DNA of 64,000 nt from Marinactinospora thermotolerans DSM 45154 (lineage in GTDB: Bacteria > Actinomycetota > Actinomycetes > Streptosporangiales > Streptosporangiaceae). The stretch is from assembly GCF_900167435.1 (NCBI RefSeq), contig NZ_FUWS01000009.1, positions 1-64,000 of the forward strand. The letters run 5' to 3'. Shown here piece after piece: positions 15,051-23,206 of this stretch. Numbering within the stretch: position 1 is the stretch's first letter; each line of letters begins with the position of its first letter. The notes below the pieces were generated by a model. It was not told where the DNA came from. It saw only the letters and a program-made list of their open reading frames with translations, and did no database searches. Both the position numbers and the translations under genes were made by a program.

Positions 15051-16322
15051 TCAGCCGGTCCGGCGGCGGGACAGGGCGCTGAGGGCCAGGGCGCCGCCCG
15101 TGGCGACGAGGATGCCGACCACCGGCGGCACGAACCAGCCGGCCTCGTTGCTCCACCAGGCCGCCAGCGACGCGACCGCGTAGACCGCGATGACGTCCCA
15201 GCGCGCCACCGGCAGGGTGGCGGCGTCGGGCAGCTCGCCGCGCCGGCGCAGCAGGAAGTCGCCGATGATGACACCGCCCAGCGGCGGGATGAGGATGCCC
15301 AGCCAGGTGAGGTAGGCGGTGAGGTGGTCGTAGATGCCGGTCACCGCCAGCAGGGTTCCCAGCACGACGCACACGAGCACCCAGGGCTTGCGGGAGCGGG
15401 TGTTGAAGATCTCCGCCCCCGCGACTCCCACGGCGTACGCGGCGTTGTCATTCGTGGTCCAGATGTTCGCGACCAGGAAGACGACCCCCCAGACCACCAG
15501 CCCCATCTGGAACAGCACGAGAACGAAGTCGCCCTCGCCGAAGGCGAGGGCGCCGATCGCCCCGCAGAACAGCATGAGGAACTGCCCGCCGAAGAACGCG
15601 ACGACGCAGGCCCAGAACCCCGCGGAGGGGGTCCGCGCGAAACGCGACCAGTTGGGGGCCTGGGTGCCGCCGGAGGCGAACGTGCCGACGATGACGGTGA
15701 TCGCCGCCGTGAGGGTCATGCCCTGCGTGGGCTCGACCGCGTTGAGCCCGGCCAGGCCGCCCGTCTCCGCGAACGCCCGCCACGTCACCCAGCCCGCGAG
15801 GATCAGCAGCAGCGGCACCGACACGACCGACAGCCAGTACATGCCCTTGTAGCCGATGTAGGCGGTGACGCCCATGACCGCGCCGGCCGCCACCATGACG
15901 AGCTGTCCGGGCAGGTCGCCCTCCCAGCCCGCGGCCTGGGCCGTCAGCAGGCCGACCGTGGCGATGGAGACGCCGTACCAGCCGATCTGGGTTCCGCCGA
16001 GCAGCAGCGACGCCAGCTTCGCGCCGCCGGTGCCCAGCGAGTAGCGCGACATCATGACGGTGGTCAGGTTGGTGCGCGCCCCGATCCAGCCGATCACGCC
16101 GACGTAGAGCCCCAGCACGAGCGAGCCGAGCAGGAGCACGCCCACGAGCGGGCCGAACCGGAAGGCCGCGCCCACCTGCGCGCCCGCCAGCATCGTCGGC
16201 GTGAACAGGGTGAACCCGACCAGGACGACGCTGAGCGACAACAGCGACTTGCGCGCGTGGACGGGGACCGGCTCGACCGGGTAGTCGGGGTCGACGGTCT
16301 CCTCCGGCGCGGTGGCGGTCAT
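15051..16322 (-). CDS. codB: Cytosine permease (NCS1 family)
   Basis: Twelve-segment NCS1 transporter of 423 residues that should import cytosine by cation symport. CodB-like segments are VVLVGFTLFTPTMLAGAQVG in the first helix, TQIGWYGVSIATVGLL, and FASGGTQAPNWSRFARTP in the substrate-binding region; later ANIWTTNDNAAYAVG matches the conserved asparagine-rich motif. Its ATG overlaps the stop of the deaminase gene (ATGA at 16319-16322), so uptake and deamination are translationally coupled. A terminator follows. Confidence 0.93.
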   Translation of the reverse strand: MTATAPEETVDPDYPVEPVPVHARKSLLSLSVVLVGFTLFTPTMLAGAQVGAAFRFGPLVGVLLLGSLVLGLYVGVIGWIGARTNLTTVMMSRYSLGTGGAKLASLLLGGTQIGWYGVSIATVGLLTAQAAGWEGDLPGQLVMVAAGAVMGVTAYIGYKGMYWLSVVSVPLLLILAGWVTWRAFAETGGLAGLNAVEPTQGMTLTAAITVIVGTFASGGTQAPNWSRFARTPSAGFWACVVAFFGGQFLMLFCGAIGALAFGEGDFVLVLFQMGLVVWGVVFLVANIWTTNDNAAYAVGVAGAEIFNTRSRKPWVLVCVVLGTLLAVTGIYDHLTAYLTWLGILIPPLGGVIIGDFLLRRRGELPDAATLPVARWDVIAVYAVASLAAWWSNEAGWFVPPVVGILVATGGALALSALSRRRTG

Positions 16323-16780
16323 TCGCCGTCCTCGCCGATGTCCTCATTCCACAGGGCCGGGTTGGCGGCGATGAAGTCCGACATCATCCGCACGCAGCCC
16401 GGGTCGTCCAGCAGCACGACCTCGACGCCGTTCTCGGCGAGCCATTCGTGGCCGCCGCTGAAGGTGCGGGCCTCGCCGATGACCAGGCGGGAGATCCCGA
16501 ACTGGCGGACCAGGCCGCTGCAGTACCAGCACGGCGACAGGGTGGTGACCATGGTGGTGCCGGCGTAGGAGCGCTGCCGTCCGGCGTTGCGGAACGCGGC
16601 GGTCTCGCCGTGCACGGACGGGTCGTCGTCCTGCACCCTGCGGTTGTGGCCGCGGCCGAGGACCTCGCCGTCGCGGCCGATGAGCGCCGCGCCGATGGGG
16701 ATGCCCCCGCCGGCCAGGCCCGCCTCGGCCTCCTCGACGGCGATCTGCAACCACTGCGCGTACCGCGCGGAATCGGACAT
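16319..16780 (-). CDS. Cytosine deaminase, yeast (CDA-fold) type
   Basis: Zinc deaminase of 153 residues converting cytosine to uracil. The zinc site is HGETAAFRNAGR (His and catalytic Glu) and TLSPCWYCSGLVRQFGI (two Cys). The C-terminus PALWNEDIGE and the segment GVEVVLLDD closely resemble yeast Fcy1, not the TIM-barrel CodA of E. coli. The ATG at 16780 (MSDSARYAQWLQ) gives the right length; the frame continues upstream without support. It is the first gene of an operon with the cytosine permease, a pyrimidine salvage unit. Confidence 0.92.
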   Translation of the reverse strand: MSDSARYAQWLQIAVEEAEAGLAGGGIPIGAALIGRDGEVLGRGHNRRVQDDDPSVHGETAAFRNAGRQRSYAGTTMVTTLSPCWYCSGLVRQFGISRLVIGEARTFSGGHEWLAENGVEVVLLDDPGCVRMMSDFIAANPALWNEDIGEDGE

Positions 16781-16950
16781 GGAAGCCCCCATTCGACGGT
16801 GGGATGGAAGAACGTGTGGCCTCCGTGCGACGAGGAGACCACCCCGCCGGCGCGAGGGCAACAGGGCGAATCGGGCGCGAGTCCCGAACGGCCTCGAAGA
16901 CTCTATACGTATGTCCAGGTCAGATGGACGGTCGGGGGTGTGTTCCCGGA

Positions 16951-16994
16951 CACGCGCGAGGCCGTCACCCACAGCGGTGACGGCCTCGCGCGTG
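16951..16994 (-). terminator. Strong hairpin terminator after mrp
   Basis: Perfect 19-base-pair stem (16951-16969 with 16976-16994) and a 6-base loop, 9 bases beyond the mrp stop codon. It lies just upstream of the deaminase operon's promoter region and would insulate it. Confidence 0.8.
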
Positions 16995-17003
16995 AAGAAC
17001 GGT

Positions 17004-18143
17004 CTAGCGGCGGGCGGGGCTGATCCCCAGCTGCAGGCCCGACAGGCCGCGCGGCTTGCCCACCAGCTCGCCGGCGATCGTGCGCAGCACCTTGGCCGCC
17101 TCGGAGTCGGGCTGGTCCAGCACCAGCGGCTTCCCCTCGTCGCCGCCCTCGCGCAGCGCCATCTCCAGCGGCACCTGGCCCAGCAGCGGGACGTTGGCGC
17201 CCAACGCCTTGGTGAGGCCGTCGGCCACGGCCTGGCCGCCGCCCTCGCCGAACAGGTAGGTGCGCTCCTGGCTGCCGGGGGCGACGAAGTAGGACATGTT
17301 CTCGATGACGCCGGCCACCCGCTGGTGGGTCTGCGCGGAGATGGCGCCGGCGCGCTCGGCGACCTCGGCCGCGGCGAGCTGCGGGGTGGTCACCACGAGG
17401 ATCTCGGCGCCCGGCAGGAGCTGGGCGACGGAGATGGCGATGTCGCCGGTGCCCGGGGGCAGGTCCATCAGCAGCACGTCGAGGTCGCCCCAGAAGACGT
17501 CGGCGAGGAACTGCTGCAACGCGCGGTGCAGCATGGGGCCGCGCCACACGACGGGCTGGTTGCCCTGGGTGAACATCCCGACGGAGATGACCTTGATGTC
17601 GTGCGCGGTCGGGGGCAGGATCATGTCCTCGACCTTGGTGGGACGGTCGGAGACGCCCAGCATCCGCGGCACGGAGTGGCCGTAGATGTCGGCGTCGACG
17701 ACGCCGACCTTGTGGCCCTGGGCGGCCATGGCCGCGGCGAGGTTCACCGTCACCGACGACTTGCCGACCCCGCCCTTGCCGGACGCGACCGCGAACACCT
17801 TGGTCAGCGAGCTCGGCTTGGCGAAGGGGATCTCCTTCTCGGCCTGCCCGCCGCGCAGCTTGGTCTGGAGGGCCTTGCGCTGCTCGTCGCTCATGACGTC
17901 GAGCTCCACCGCGACCCGGGAGACACCGGGGACCTTGGCGACGGCCTCGGACACGTCCTTTTCGATGCGTCCCCGCATGGGACAACCGGCCACCGTCAGG
18001 AAGACGCCGACCTTCACGACGCCGTCGTCGCCGATCTCGACGCTCTTGACCATGTCGAGGTCGGTGATGGGACGGCGGATCTCGGGGTCCTGGACCGTTG
18101 CCAGGGCCGCGTTCACCTGCTCGGTGGTGGGTGTGGAGGACAT
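17004..18143 (-). CDS. mrp: Mrp/ApbC-type Fe-S cluster carrier ATPase
   Basis: P-loop NTPase of 379 residues that delivers Fe-S clusters. An N-terminal MIP18-like domain (residues about 1-90, GCPMRGRIEKDV) precedes the ATPase domain with deviant Walker A GKGGVGKSS, switch region VVDADIYGHS and LLMDLPPGTGD. The C-terminal IENMSYF is followed by APGSQERTYLFGEGGG, without the CxxC pair found in E. coli ApbC; mycobacterial Mrp also lacks it, as I recall. ATG 18143 (MSSTPTTEQV) is preferred over longer readings. It is followed by a strong terminator. Confidence 0.92.
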   Translation of the reverse strand: MSSTPTTEQVNAALATVQDPEIRRPITDLDMVKSVEIGDDGVVKVGVFLTVAGCPMRGRIEKDVSEAVAKVPGVSRVAVELDVMSDEQRKALQTKLRGGQAEKEIPFAKPSSLTKVFAVASGKGGVGKSSVTVNLAAAMAAQGHKVGVVDADIYGHSVPRMLGVSDRPTKVEDMILPPTAHDIKVISVGMFTQGNQPVVWRGPMLHRALQQFLADVFWGDLDVLLMDLPPGTGDIAISVAQLLPGAEILVVTTPQLAAAEVAERAGAISAQTHQRVAGVIENMSYFVAPGSQERTYLFGEGGGQAVADGLTKALGANVPLLGQVPLEMALREGGDEGKPLVLDQPDSEAAKVLRTIAGELVGKPRGLSGLQLGISPARR

Positions 18144-18374
18144 GTACTCAATGGTACGAAAGTCGGGGCGGCCCGTGGGCCGCAGACCCGCGCGCGAGGG
18201 CGCGTTCCCGCGCGCAACAGGCGTATTCCCGATGGGGCACCGGGGAAGGTCCACAGTTCCCGCCCTGCTCCGGGGCAGGTGGGAGCGCTGCCGGGGCGGT
18301 GTGCCACGTGGCGGCCCGTTGCGTCCGGCGCCTTAACACGGTCGATACACCACCGGCTAGTAACCTCGGCAGCG

Positions 18375-19598
18375 ATGGGAAACGTGTCACCACCGCCGGG
18401 TTCGTCCTGGGCGTCCGGAGCCGAAGGGCCCGATCGTCCGGAGTTCGAGCCGTCCTCCCCGGCCTGGGCGTGGCCGCCCGGAGCCGAGGGGGACCCGGTG
18501 TGGGCGTGGCCGCCCCCGCCGGCCGCGCGGGTGCGCCGTTCCCGGGTGGTGTCCGTGCCGCCCGGCACCCCGTACCACCGTCTCGCCCGCACCGCCCGCT
18601 TCCGCTGGTGGGTGCCGCCGCTGGCCGTCGTCGCGGCGGTCGCGCTGTATCTCCTCGTCCAGATCCCGCTGGTGCTCGCGGCCAAACTGGTCGCGGTCGT
18701 CGCCGGGGCGCCGTTGGACGTGACGGTCTTCTTCGGCTCGGAGGTCCCCGACCTCGCCGTCGAACTCGTCCTGCTGGCGGCCATGATCCCGGTGGTCATG
18801 TTCATCGCCCGGTTCGTCCAGTGGCGCCCGGTCGGGACGCTGTCCTCGGTCGAGGGCAGGCTGCGGGTGAGGTGGCTGCTGACGTGTTCGCTGGTGGCGC
18901 TCCTCGTCGTCGGGGTGATGGTGCCCGCCCGCTTCGGGCTGTACCTGGCGACCGGTGTCAGCGGCCCGCTGGTCGGCGAGTGGGTGGGACCGCGGCTGTT
19001 CCTCGGCGCGCTGCTGGTGGTCGTGCTTCTGGTGCCCTTCCAGGCGGCGGCCGAGGAGTACGCGCTGCGCGGTTTCGTGATGCAGGCGGTCGGCTCCTAC
19101 GGGGCTCCCGGACCCGGGGGAGGCCCCCTCACCCGCCTGCTGCGGTCCCCGCTGCCCGCGATCCTGGTCAGCGGCGGGGTGTTCGCCCTGTTGCACACCT
19201 ACAGCGCCTGGGCGCTGGCCGAGGTGCTGTGCTTCGGCGTCGCCATGGCCTGGCTGGCCTGGTACACCGGGGGGCTGGAGGCGCCGATCGCGCTGCACGT
19301 GCTGCACAATCTCGCGGCCATGGGCATCTCGGCTTATGAGGGCACGCTCGGCGCCAGCGGCGGCTCGGGGAGCTGGCAGAGCCTGGCCGGCACCGTGGCC
19401 CAGCTCGTCGTGTACTGCCTGGTGGTGGTGTGGCTGGCCCGCCGCGCCGGGCTGCGGCGCGTGGTTCCCGGTTCCGCCCCCGCGCCCGACCCCGCCTGTT
19501 CGCCCGCCCCCGACCCCGGATCGCCCGGCTGGGCGCTGCGCCCGGCCGCCTCCGAGACCGAGGAGCGGCGGGACCACCGGCACCGTTACGGCGGCTGA
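18375..19598 (+). CDS. CPBP-family intramembrane protease
   Basis: Membrane protein of 407 residues with a Pro-rich cytoplasmic N-terminus (about 75 residues) and about eight membrane segments. The glutamate-type protease signatures are AAEEYALRGFVMQ (EExxxR), the His-containing VFALLHTYSAWAL and HVLHNLAAMG. The family covers Rce1-like CAAX prenyl proteases and bacteriocin-immunity proteins; substrate unknown. The ATG at 18375 is the only sensible start, since the frame runs open far upstream over mrp in antisense. The C-terminal tail is Pro/Asp-rich and of low complexity. Confidence 0.85.
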   Translation: MGNVSPPPGSSWASGAEGPDRPEFEPSSPAWAWPPGAEGDPVWAWPPPPAARVRRSRVVSVPPGTPYHRLARTARFRWWVPPLAVVAAVALYLLVQIPLVLAAKLVAVVAGAPLDVTVFFGSEVPDLAVELVLLAAMIPVVMFIARFVQWRPVGTLSSVEGRLRVRWLLTCSLVALLVVGVMVPARFGLYLATGVSGPLVGEWVGPRLFLGALLVVVLLVPFQAAAEEYALRGFVMQAVGSYGAPGPGGGPLTRLLRSPLPAILVSGGVFALLHTYSAWALAEVLCFGVAMAWLAWYTGGLEAPIALHVLHNLAAMGISAYEGTLGASGGSGSWQSLAGTVAQLVVYCLVVVWLARRAGLRRVVPGSAPAPDPACSPAPDPGSPGWALRPAASETEERRDHRHRYGG

Positions 19599-19651
19599 CC
19601 GGCGGGGACGTGTTTTCCCGTCGGACCGTCCGGGTATCACCTCCCTCGATC

Positions 19652-20311
19652 ATGAAGGCTGACCCGTCGTGTCCCCGATGTGGCCACGCCGTACACCCGC
19701 CCAGCGTGTGGACGAGCGCGTGGCACTGTCCCCTGCACGGCCCCGTGGCGCCGTTGCAGCCCGTTCGCCGGCCCGGGGCCGAGTCGCTGGAACTCGTCCT
19801 GTCGGCCGCGCAGGTTCCCGTGTGGGTGCCGTGGCCGCTGCCCAGCGGCTGGGTCATCACCGGTTTCGCCGAGGCCGGTGACGAGCGCAGCGGTTCGCTG
19901 GCCGTCGCGGTCGCGTTGTCCGGCCCCGCTCCGTTGGGCGGGGTGGGCGAGCTCCTGATCGTCGCCGAGGACCCCGGTATCGGGCTGGGCGCCCGGCTGG
20001 CCGGGCTGGAGGGCCCCGATCCCGGCGACGGGTTCGACTCCGGTCCTCCCCACGATCACGTCCGCCACGACGGGCACGAGATCGCCCTGTGGAGCGTCGA
20101 CGCGGGCAAGGAGTGCGCGGTCTACGTCGGCGAGGCCATGGCCAGCTGGATGTGGTTCCTGCTCGCCCCCTCCGACACCGGGCTCATGATGTGCGAGCTG
20201 TCCACGGTGCGCGACCTGCGCGACCGGCGTGACGGGGGAGCGGCGCTCGAACCCCCCTTCGGCGCCCTGTCGCCCTTCCTCGACGGACGGCTGCGCCCGA
20301 TGAATCCCTGA
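19652..20311 (+). CDS. DUF6758-like protein with N-terminal zinc-ribbon
   Basis: Actinobacterial protein of 219 residues, function unknown. The N-terminus has a short zinc-ribbon-like pair (CPRCGH ... WHCPLHGPV), then a globular domain with PVWVPWPLPSGWVITGFAEA and MASWMWFLLAPSD. I believe this is the family now labelled DUF6758, which in Streptomyces also lies beside a PHP phosphoesterase gene. The ATG at 19652 is placed just before the ribbon. It is 47 bases upstream of the PHP gene on the same strand. Confidence 0.7.
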   Translation: MKADPSCPRCGHAVHPPSVWTSAWHCPLHGPVAPLQPVRRPGAESLELVLSAAQVPVWVPWPLPSGWVITGFAEAGDERSGSLAVAVALSGPAPLGGVGELLIVAEDPGIGLGARLAGLEGPDPGDGFDSGPPHDHVRHDGHEIALWSVDAGKECAVYVGEAMASWMWFLLAPSDTGLMMCELSTVRDLRDRRDGGAALEPPFGALSPFLDGRLRPMNP

Positions 20312-20358
20312 AATCCGGCCCCTCCCCGCGGCCGCGCCCCCTCCCTACAATCGTTGCG

Positions 20359-21219
20359 ATGCGCATCGATCTGCACTCCCACAGTTCCGTCTCCGACGGC
20401 ACCGACGCGCCGGCCGAGGTCATCGAGTACGCCGTCGCGGCCGGCCTGGACGTCCTCGCCCTCACCGACCACGACACCGTGGCCGGGATCCCCGACGCCG
20501 CAGGGAACCTGCCCCCGGGGTTCACGCTCGTCCCCGGCATGGAGCTGTCCTGCGCCCACCAGGGCTCCTCGGTCCACCTGCTGGCCTACCTCTTCGACGC
20601 CCGCCACCCCGGGCTGGCCGCCGAACTCGTCCGCATCCGCGACGATCGGGTGAGCCGCGCGCGCGGCATGGTGGAGCTGCTGCGGGAGGCCGGGGTCGGG
20701 GTCACCTGGGAACGGGTGCGCGAGATCGCCGGCGACATCGACGGCGACGACGTCGTCGGCCGGCCGCACATCGCCCGCGCCATCGTCGAGGCCGGCGCCG
20801 CCGACAGCGTCCAGGACGCCTTCGACCGCTGGATCGGCTCCGGAGGCCCCGCCTACGTCGCGCGTTACGCCCTGGACCCCGTGCGAGCCGTGCGGCTGGT
20901 GCGCGAGGCCGGAGGCGTGTGCGCGCTCGCCCACCCCGCCCGCGGCGAGGGCGCCTTGACCGGGGCCGTCCCCGACGACCTGGTGGAGCGCATGGCCGCG
21001 GCCGGGCTCGGCGCGATCGAGGCCGACCACCCCTCCCACGACGAGGCCGAGCGCGCCCGCTGGCGGGCCCGCGCGGCGGAGCTGGGGCTCGTGGTCACCG
21101 GGTCCAGCGACGACCATGGCGACCTGACCGGGCACCGGCTGGGGCGGTGCACCACCGACCCGGACGCCTACGCCGAGCTGATCGCGCCGGCCACCGGCGC
21201 CACGCCCGTCGTGGGCTGA
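20359..21219 (+). CDS. PHP-domain phosphoesterase (RNase AM / TrpH-like)
   Basis: Metal-dependent phosphoesterase of 286 residues. The PHP metal ligands are visible in order: RIDLHSHSSVSDG, ALTDHDTVAG, PGMELSC, VGRPHIARA, CALAHPARG, IEADHPSHD and GSSDDHGD. This is the complete set for the YciV/TrpH group, which removes 3'-phosphate from nucleoside 3',5'-bisphosphates and trims RNA 5' ends. The length is normal. It follows DUF6758 in a probable operon. Confidence 0.9.
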   Translation: MRIDLHSHSSVSDGTDAPAEVIEYAVAAGLDVLALTDHDTVAGIPDAAGNLPPGFTLVPGMELSCAHQGSSVHLLAYLFDARHPGLAAELVRIRDDRVSRARGMVELLREAGVGVTWERVREIAGDIDGDDVVGRPHIARAIVEAGAADSVQDAFDRWIGSGGPAYVARYALDPVRAVRLVREAGGVCALAHPARGEGALTGAVPDDLVERMAAAGLGAIEADHPSHDEAERARWRARAAELGLVVTGSSDDHGDLTGHRLGRCTTDPDAYAELIAPATGATPVVG

Positions 21220-21392
21220 TCCGCGGCCCCGGTCCCGACGCCCGCGGTCGGCGATTCAGTGACTTATCCGGACTTTACGAAACGGGCACGACGCTGATGT
21301 GCCGCGAACCGGACGGTACACATCTACACAGCGGGGCCGCGACAATAGGCCCGCACAACGTCATAGTCAGACGGAATCGAAGGGTCGGCACC

Positions 21393-22193
21393 GTGTTCTG
21401 GAAGCGGAAGGACAAGAAGAAGGCCGAGCAGGCTGAGGAGGTCACCGGCACGGGCGGCACCGAGACGGAGACCGTCGAGGAGGCGGGCGACGAGGAGAAG
21501 ACCCCCGACACCGCCGCAACGGCCGACTCCACCGACAGCGCGAAGGAGACGGCGGAGAAGGACGCCCCCGCCATCCAGCGCGTCGAGATCCCCGGAAAGC
21601 TGGAGGTGGACGGCGAGGAGCACGACGTCCTCACCAACACCTGGATCGTCCCGGCCGACGACGAGGGCGTCATCGTGATCGACCCGGCCGACGACGCCGA
21701 GGCGATCCTCGAAGCCGTCGGTGACCGCGAGATCTACCTCGTGGCCTGCACCAACGGCTACGCCCCGCACATCGCCGGCGCCGTGGCCGTCGCCGAACGC
21801 GACGAGGCCCCCATCGCCCTGCACGCCCGCGAACTGCGCGCGTGGCGCAAGCTCCACGGGATCGAGCGCAAGCCCGACTGGGAGGTCGAGGGCGGCGGCG
21901 TGCTCGACGTCGGCGACCTGGAGGTGGAGATCCTGCCGACCCCGGGCACCGCGCCCGGATCGGTCTCCTACTACATCGCCTCGCTCGGCGTCGTCTTCAG
22001 CGGCGACACCCTGGTCGCGGGCAACCTGGGCACCGTGGGCGGCGGCTACGTCGACTACACCCGCCAGCTCGCCTCGGTGGGCGAGATCCTGCTGTCACTC
22101 CCCCCGAAGACCCGCGTGCTGCCCTCCAGCGGCGAGGAGACCACGGTCGCGGCCGAGTCGGAGAACTTCGACAGCTGGGTCGCCGGCGACTGA
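21393..22193 (+). CDS. Degenerate metallo-beta-lactamase-fold protein with acidic N-terminal linker
   Basis: Protein of 266 residues. The first 70 are a Lys-rich start (FWKRKDKKKAEQ) and a long Glu/Thr/Asp linker. The rest has the MBL fold: TNTWIVPADDEGVIVIDPAD, LPTPGTAPGSVSYY, VVFSGDTLVAGNLG. However, the usual HxHxDH metal motif is replaced by CTNGYAPHIAG and the later His loop by PSSGEETT. It therefore probably lacks the normal two-zinc site. GTG 21393 is favoured by the GAAGGG upstream; ATG 21298 is a longer alternative. Confidence 0.72.
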   Translation: MFWKRKDKKKAEQAEEVTGTGGTETETVEEAGDEEKTPDTAATADSTDSAKETAEKDAPAIQRVEIPGKLEVDGEEHDVLTNTWIVPADDEGVIVIDPADDAEAILEAVGDREIYLVACTNGYAPHIAGAVAVAERDEAPIALHARELRAWRKLHGIERKPDWEVEGGGVLDVGDLEVEILPTPGTAPGSVSYYIASLGVVFSGDTLVAGNLGTVGGGYVDYTRQLASVGEILLSLPPKTRVLPSSGEETTVAAESENFDSWVAGD

Positions 22194-22198
22194 CGGCC

Positions 22199-22231
22199 CC
22201 ACGGCCGTCCCAGGGCGAGGGGCGGCCGTGG
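22199..22231. terminator. Bidirectional hairpin between convergent genes
   Basis: CCACGGCCG (22199-22207) pairs with CGGCCGTGG (22223-22231) around a 15-base loop, between the MBL-like gene and the convergent hydrolase gene. Confidence 0.55.
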
Positions 22232-22240
22232 CGGGCCGGG

Positions 22241-23122
22241 TCACGGCTTGCGGGTCTTCTCCACCGAGTTCCAGAAGTCGGTCAGGGCGCTCGCGGTCGT
22301 CTCGGGCGCCTCGACGTTGGGGGAGTGCGCGGCCCCGGGCACGACGACGCGCTGGGCCTTCAGACGCTCGGCCATGTCCGACTGGACCTGCGGCGGCCAG
22401 GCGTCGTCGTTCTCGCCGTAGAGCACGAGCTTGGGCAGGTCGACGGCGGCGAGCTCGCCCGTGCGGTCGGCCGCGCTGGTCACCTCGTGCGCCATGCGCA
22501 CCAGGCCGATCGGGGAGTTGGCGAGCATGCGGTCGCGCAGGAAGGCGTACAGCTCCTCGGTGGGGACGCTGGAACGCGCCTGGCTGTCGAAGTGCTCCCA
22601 CCATATGGCGGCGAGCACCTCCGAGGTGGGGGAGTCGCCGAGCAGCGCCATGAGCGCCCGCGCGTTGGCCGCGGAGGTGCCGGCGATCCCGCTGGGCCCC
22701 GACCCCATCGCGGTGTAGGAGAGCAGCGGGACCTCGCCCGAGAGCACGGTCTCGCGGGTCACCAGGCCGCCGAAGGAGTGCCCGAGGAGGTGGACCGGGC
22801 CCTCGTCCAGGGCCCGGATCAGATCGGTGACGCACCGCCCCAGCGCCGCGCAGGTGTAGGCGGCGGGGTCCTCGGGGCCGGGCGACTCGTACTGGCCGGG
22901 CAGGTCGATCGCGTACACCCGCCGCCCGGCCTGGGCGAGCGTCTGCAGCAGCGCGATGAAGTCCTCTTTGCTGCCGGTGAACCCCGGGACGAGGACGGCG
23001 GCCTGGAACTCACAGCCGCCGGCGGCCGGGACCGCCGCCAGGGCAGCGATCGGGCCGTCCGGGGTCGCGACGTCCATCCGCCGCACTCCGGGCGGCAGGT
23101 CCAGAAACCGAGGCGTACTCAC
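22241..23122 (-). CDS. Alpha/beta hydrolase
   Basis: Alpha/beta-hydrolase-fold enzyme of 293 residues. Oxyanion-hole region LVPGFTGSKEDF, nucleophile elbow GHSFGG, acid residue region LVLYGENDDAWP, and catalytic His in PGAAHSPNVEAPE are all present, so it should be an active esterase-like enzyme of unknown substrate. No signal peptide is seen. It is convergent with the MBL-like gene. Confidence 0.88.
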   Translation of the reverse strand: MSTPRFLDLPPGVRRMDVATPDGPIAALAAVPAAGGCEFQAAVLVPGFTGSKEDFIALLQTLAQAGRRVYAIDLPGQYESPGPEDPAAYTCAALGRCVTDLIRALDEGPVHLLGHSFGGLVTRETVLSGEVPLLSYTAMGSGPSGIAGTSAANARALMALLGDSPTSEVLAAIWWEHFDSQARSSVPTEELYAFLRDRMLANSPIGLVRMAHEVTSAADRTGELAAVDLPKLVLYGENDDAWPPQVQSDMAERLKAQRVVVPGAAHSPNVEAPETTASALTDFWNSVEKTRKP

Positions 23123-23206
23123 GACGATTCACCCTAGACGATCGATGGCCACGGGGGGCCGTGGGCGACCGGGGGAAGAACCTCCGGCCGTCCCGCCCGT
23201 CCGGGG

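Noticed and set aside
16587-18374. Open frame leading into the CPBP protease
   Set aside because: Runs antisense through mrp with no ribosome-binding site or family resemblance; the real start is ATG 18375.
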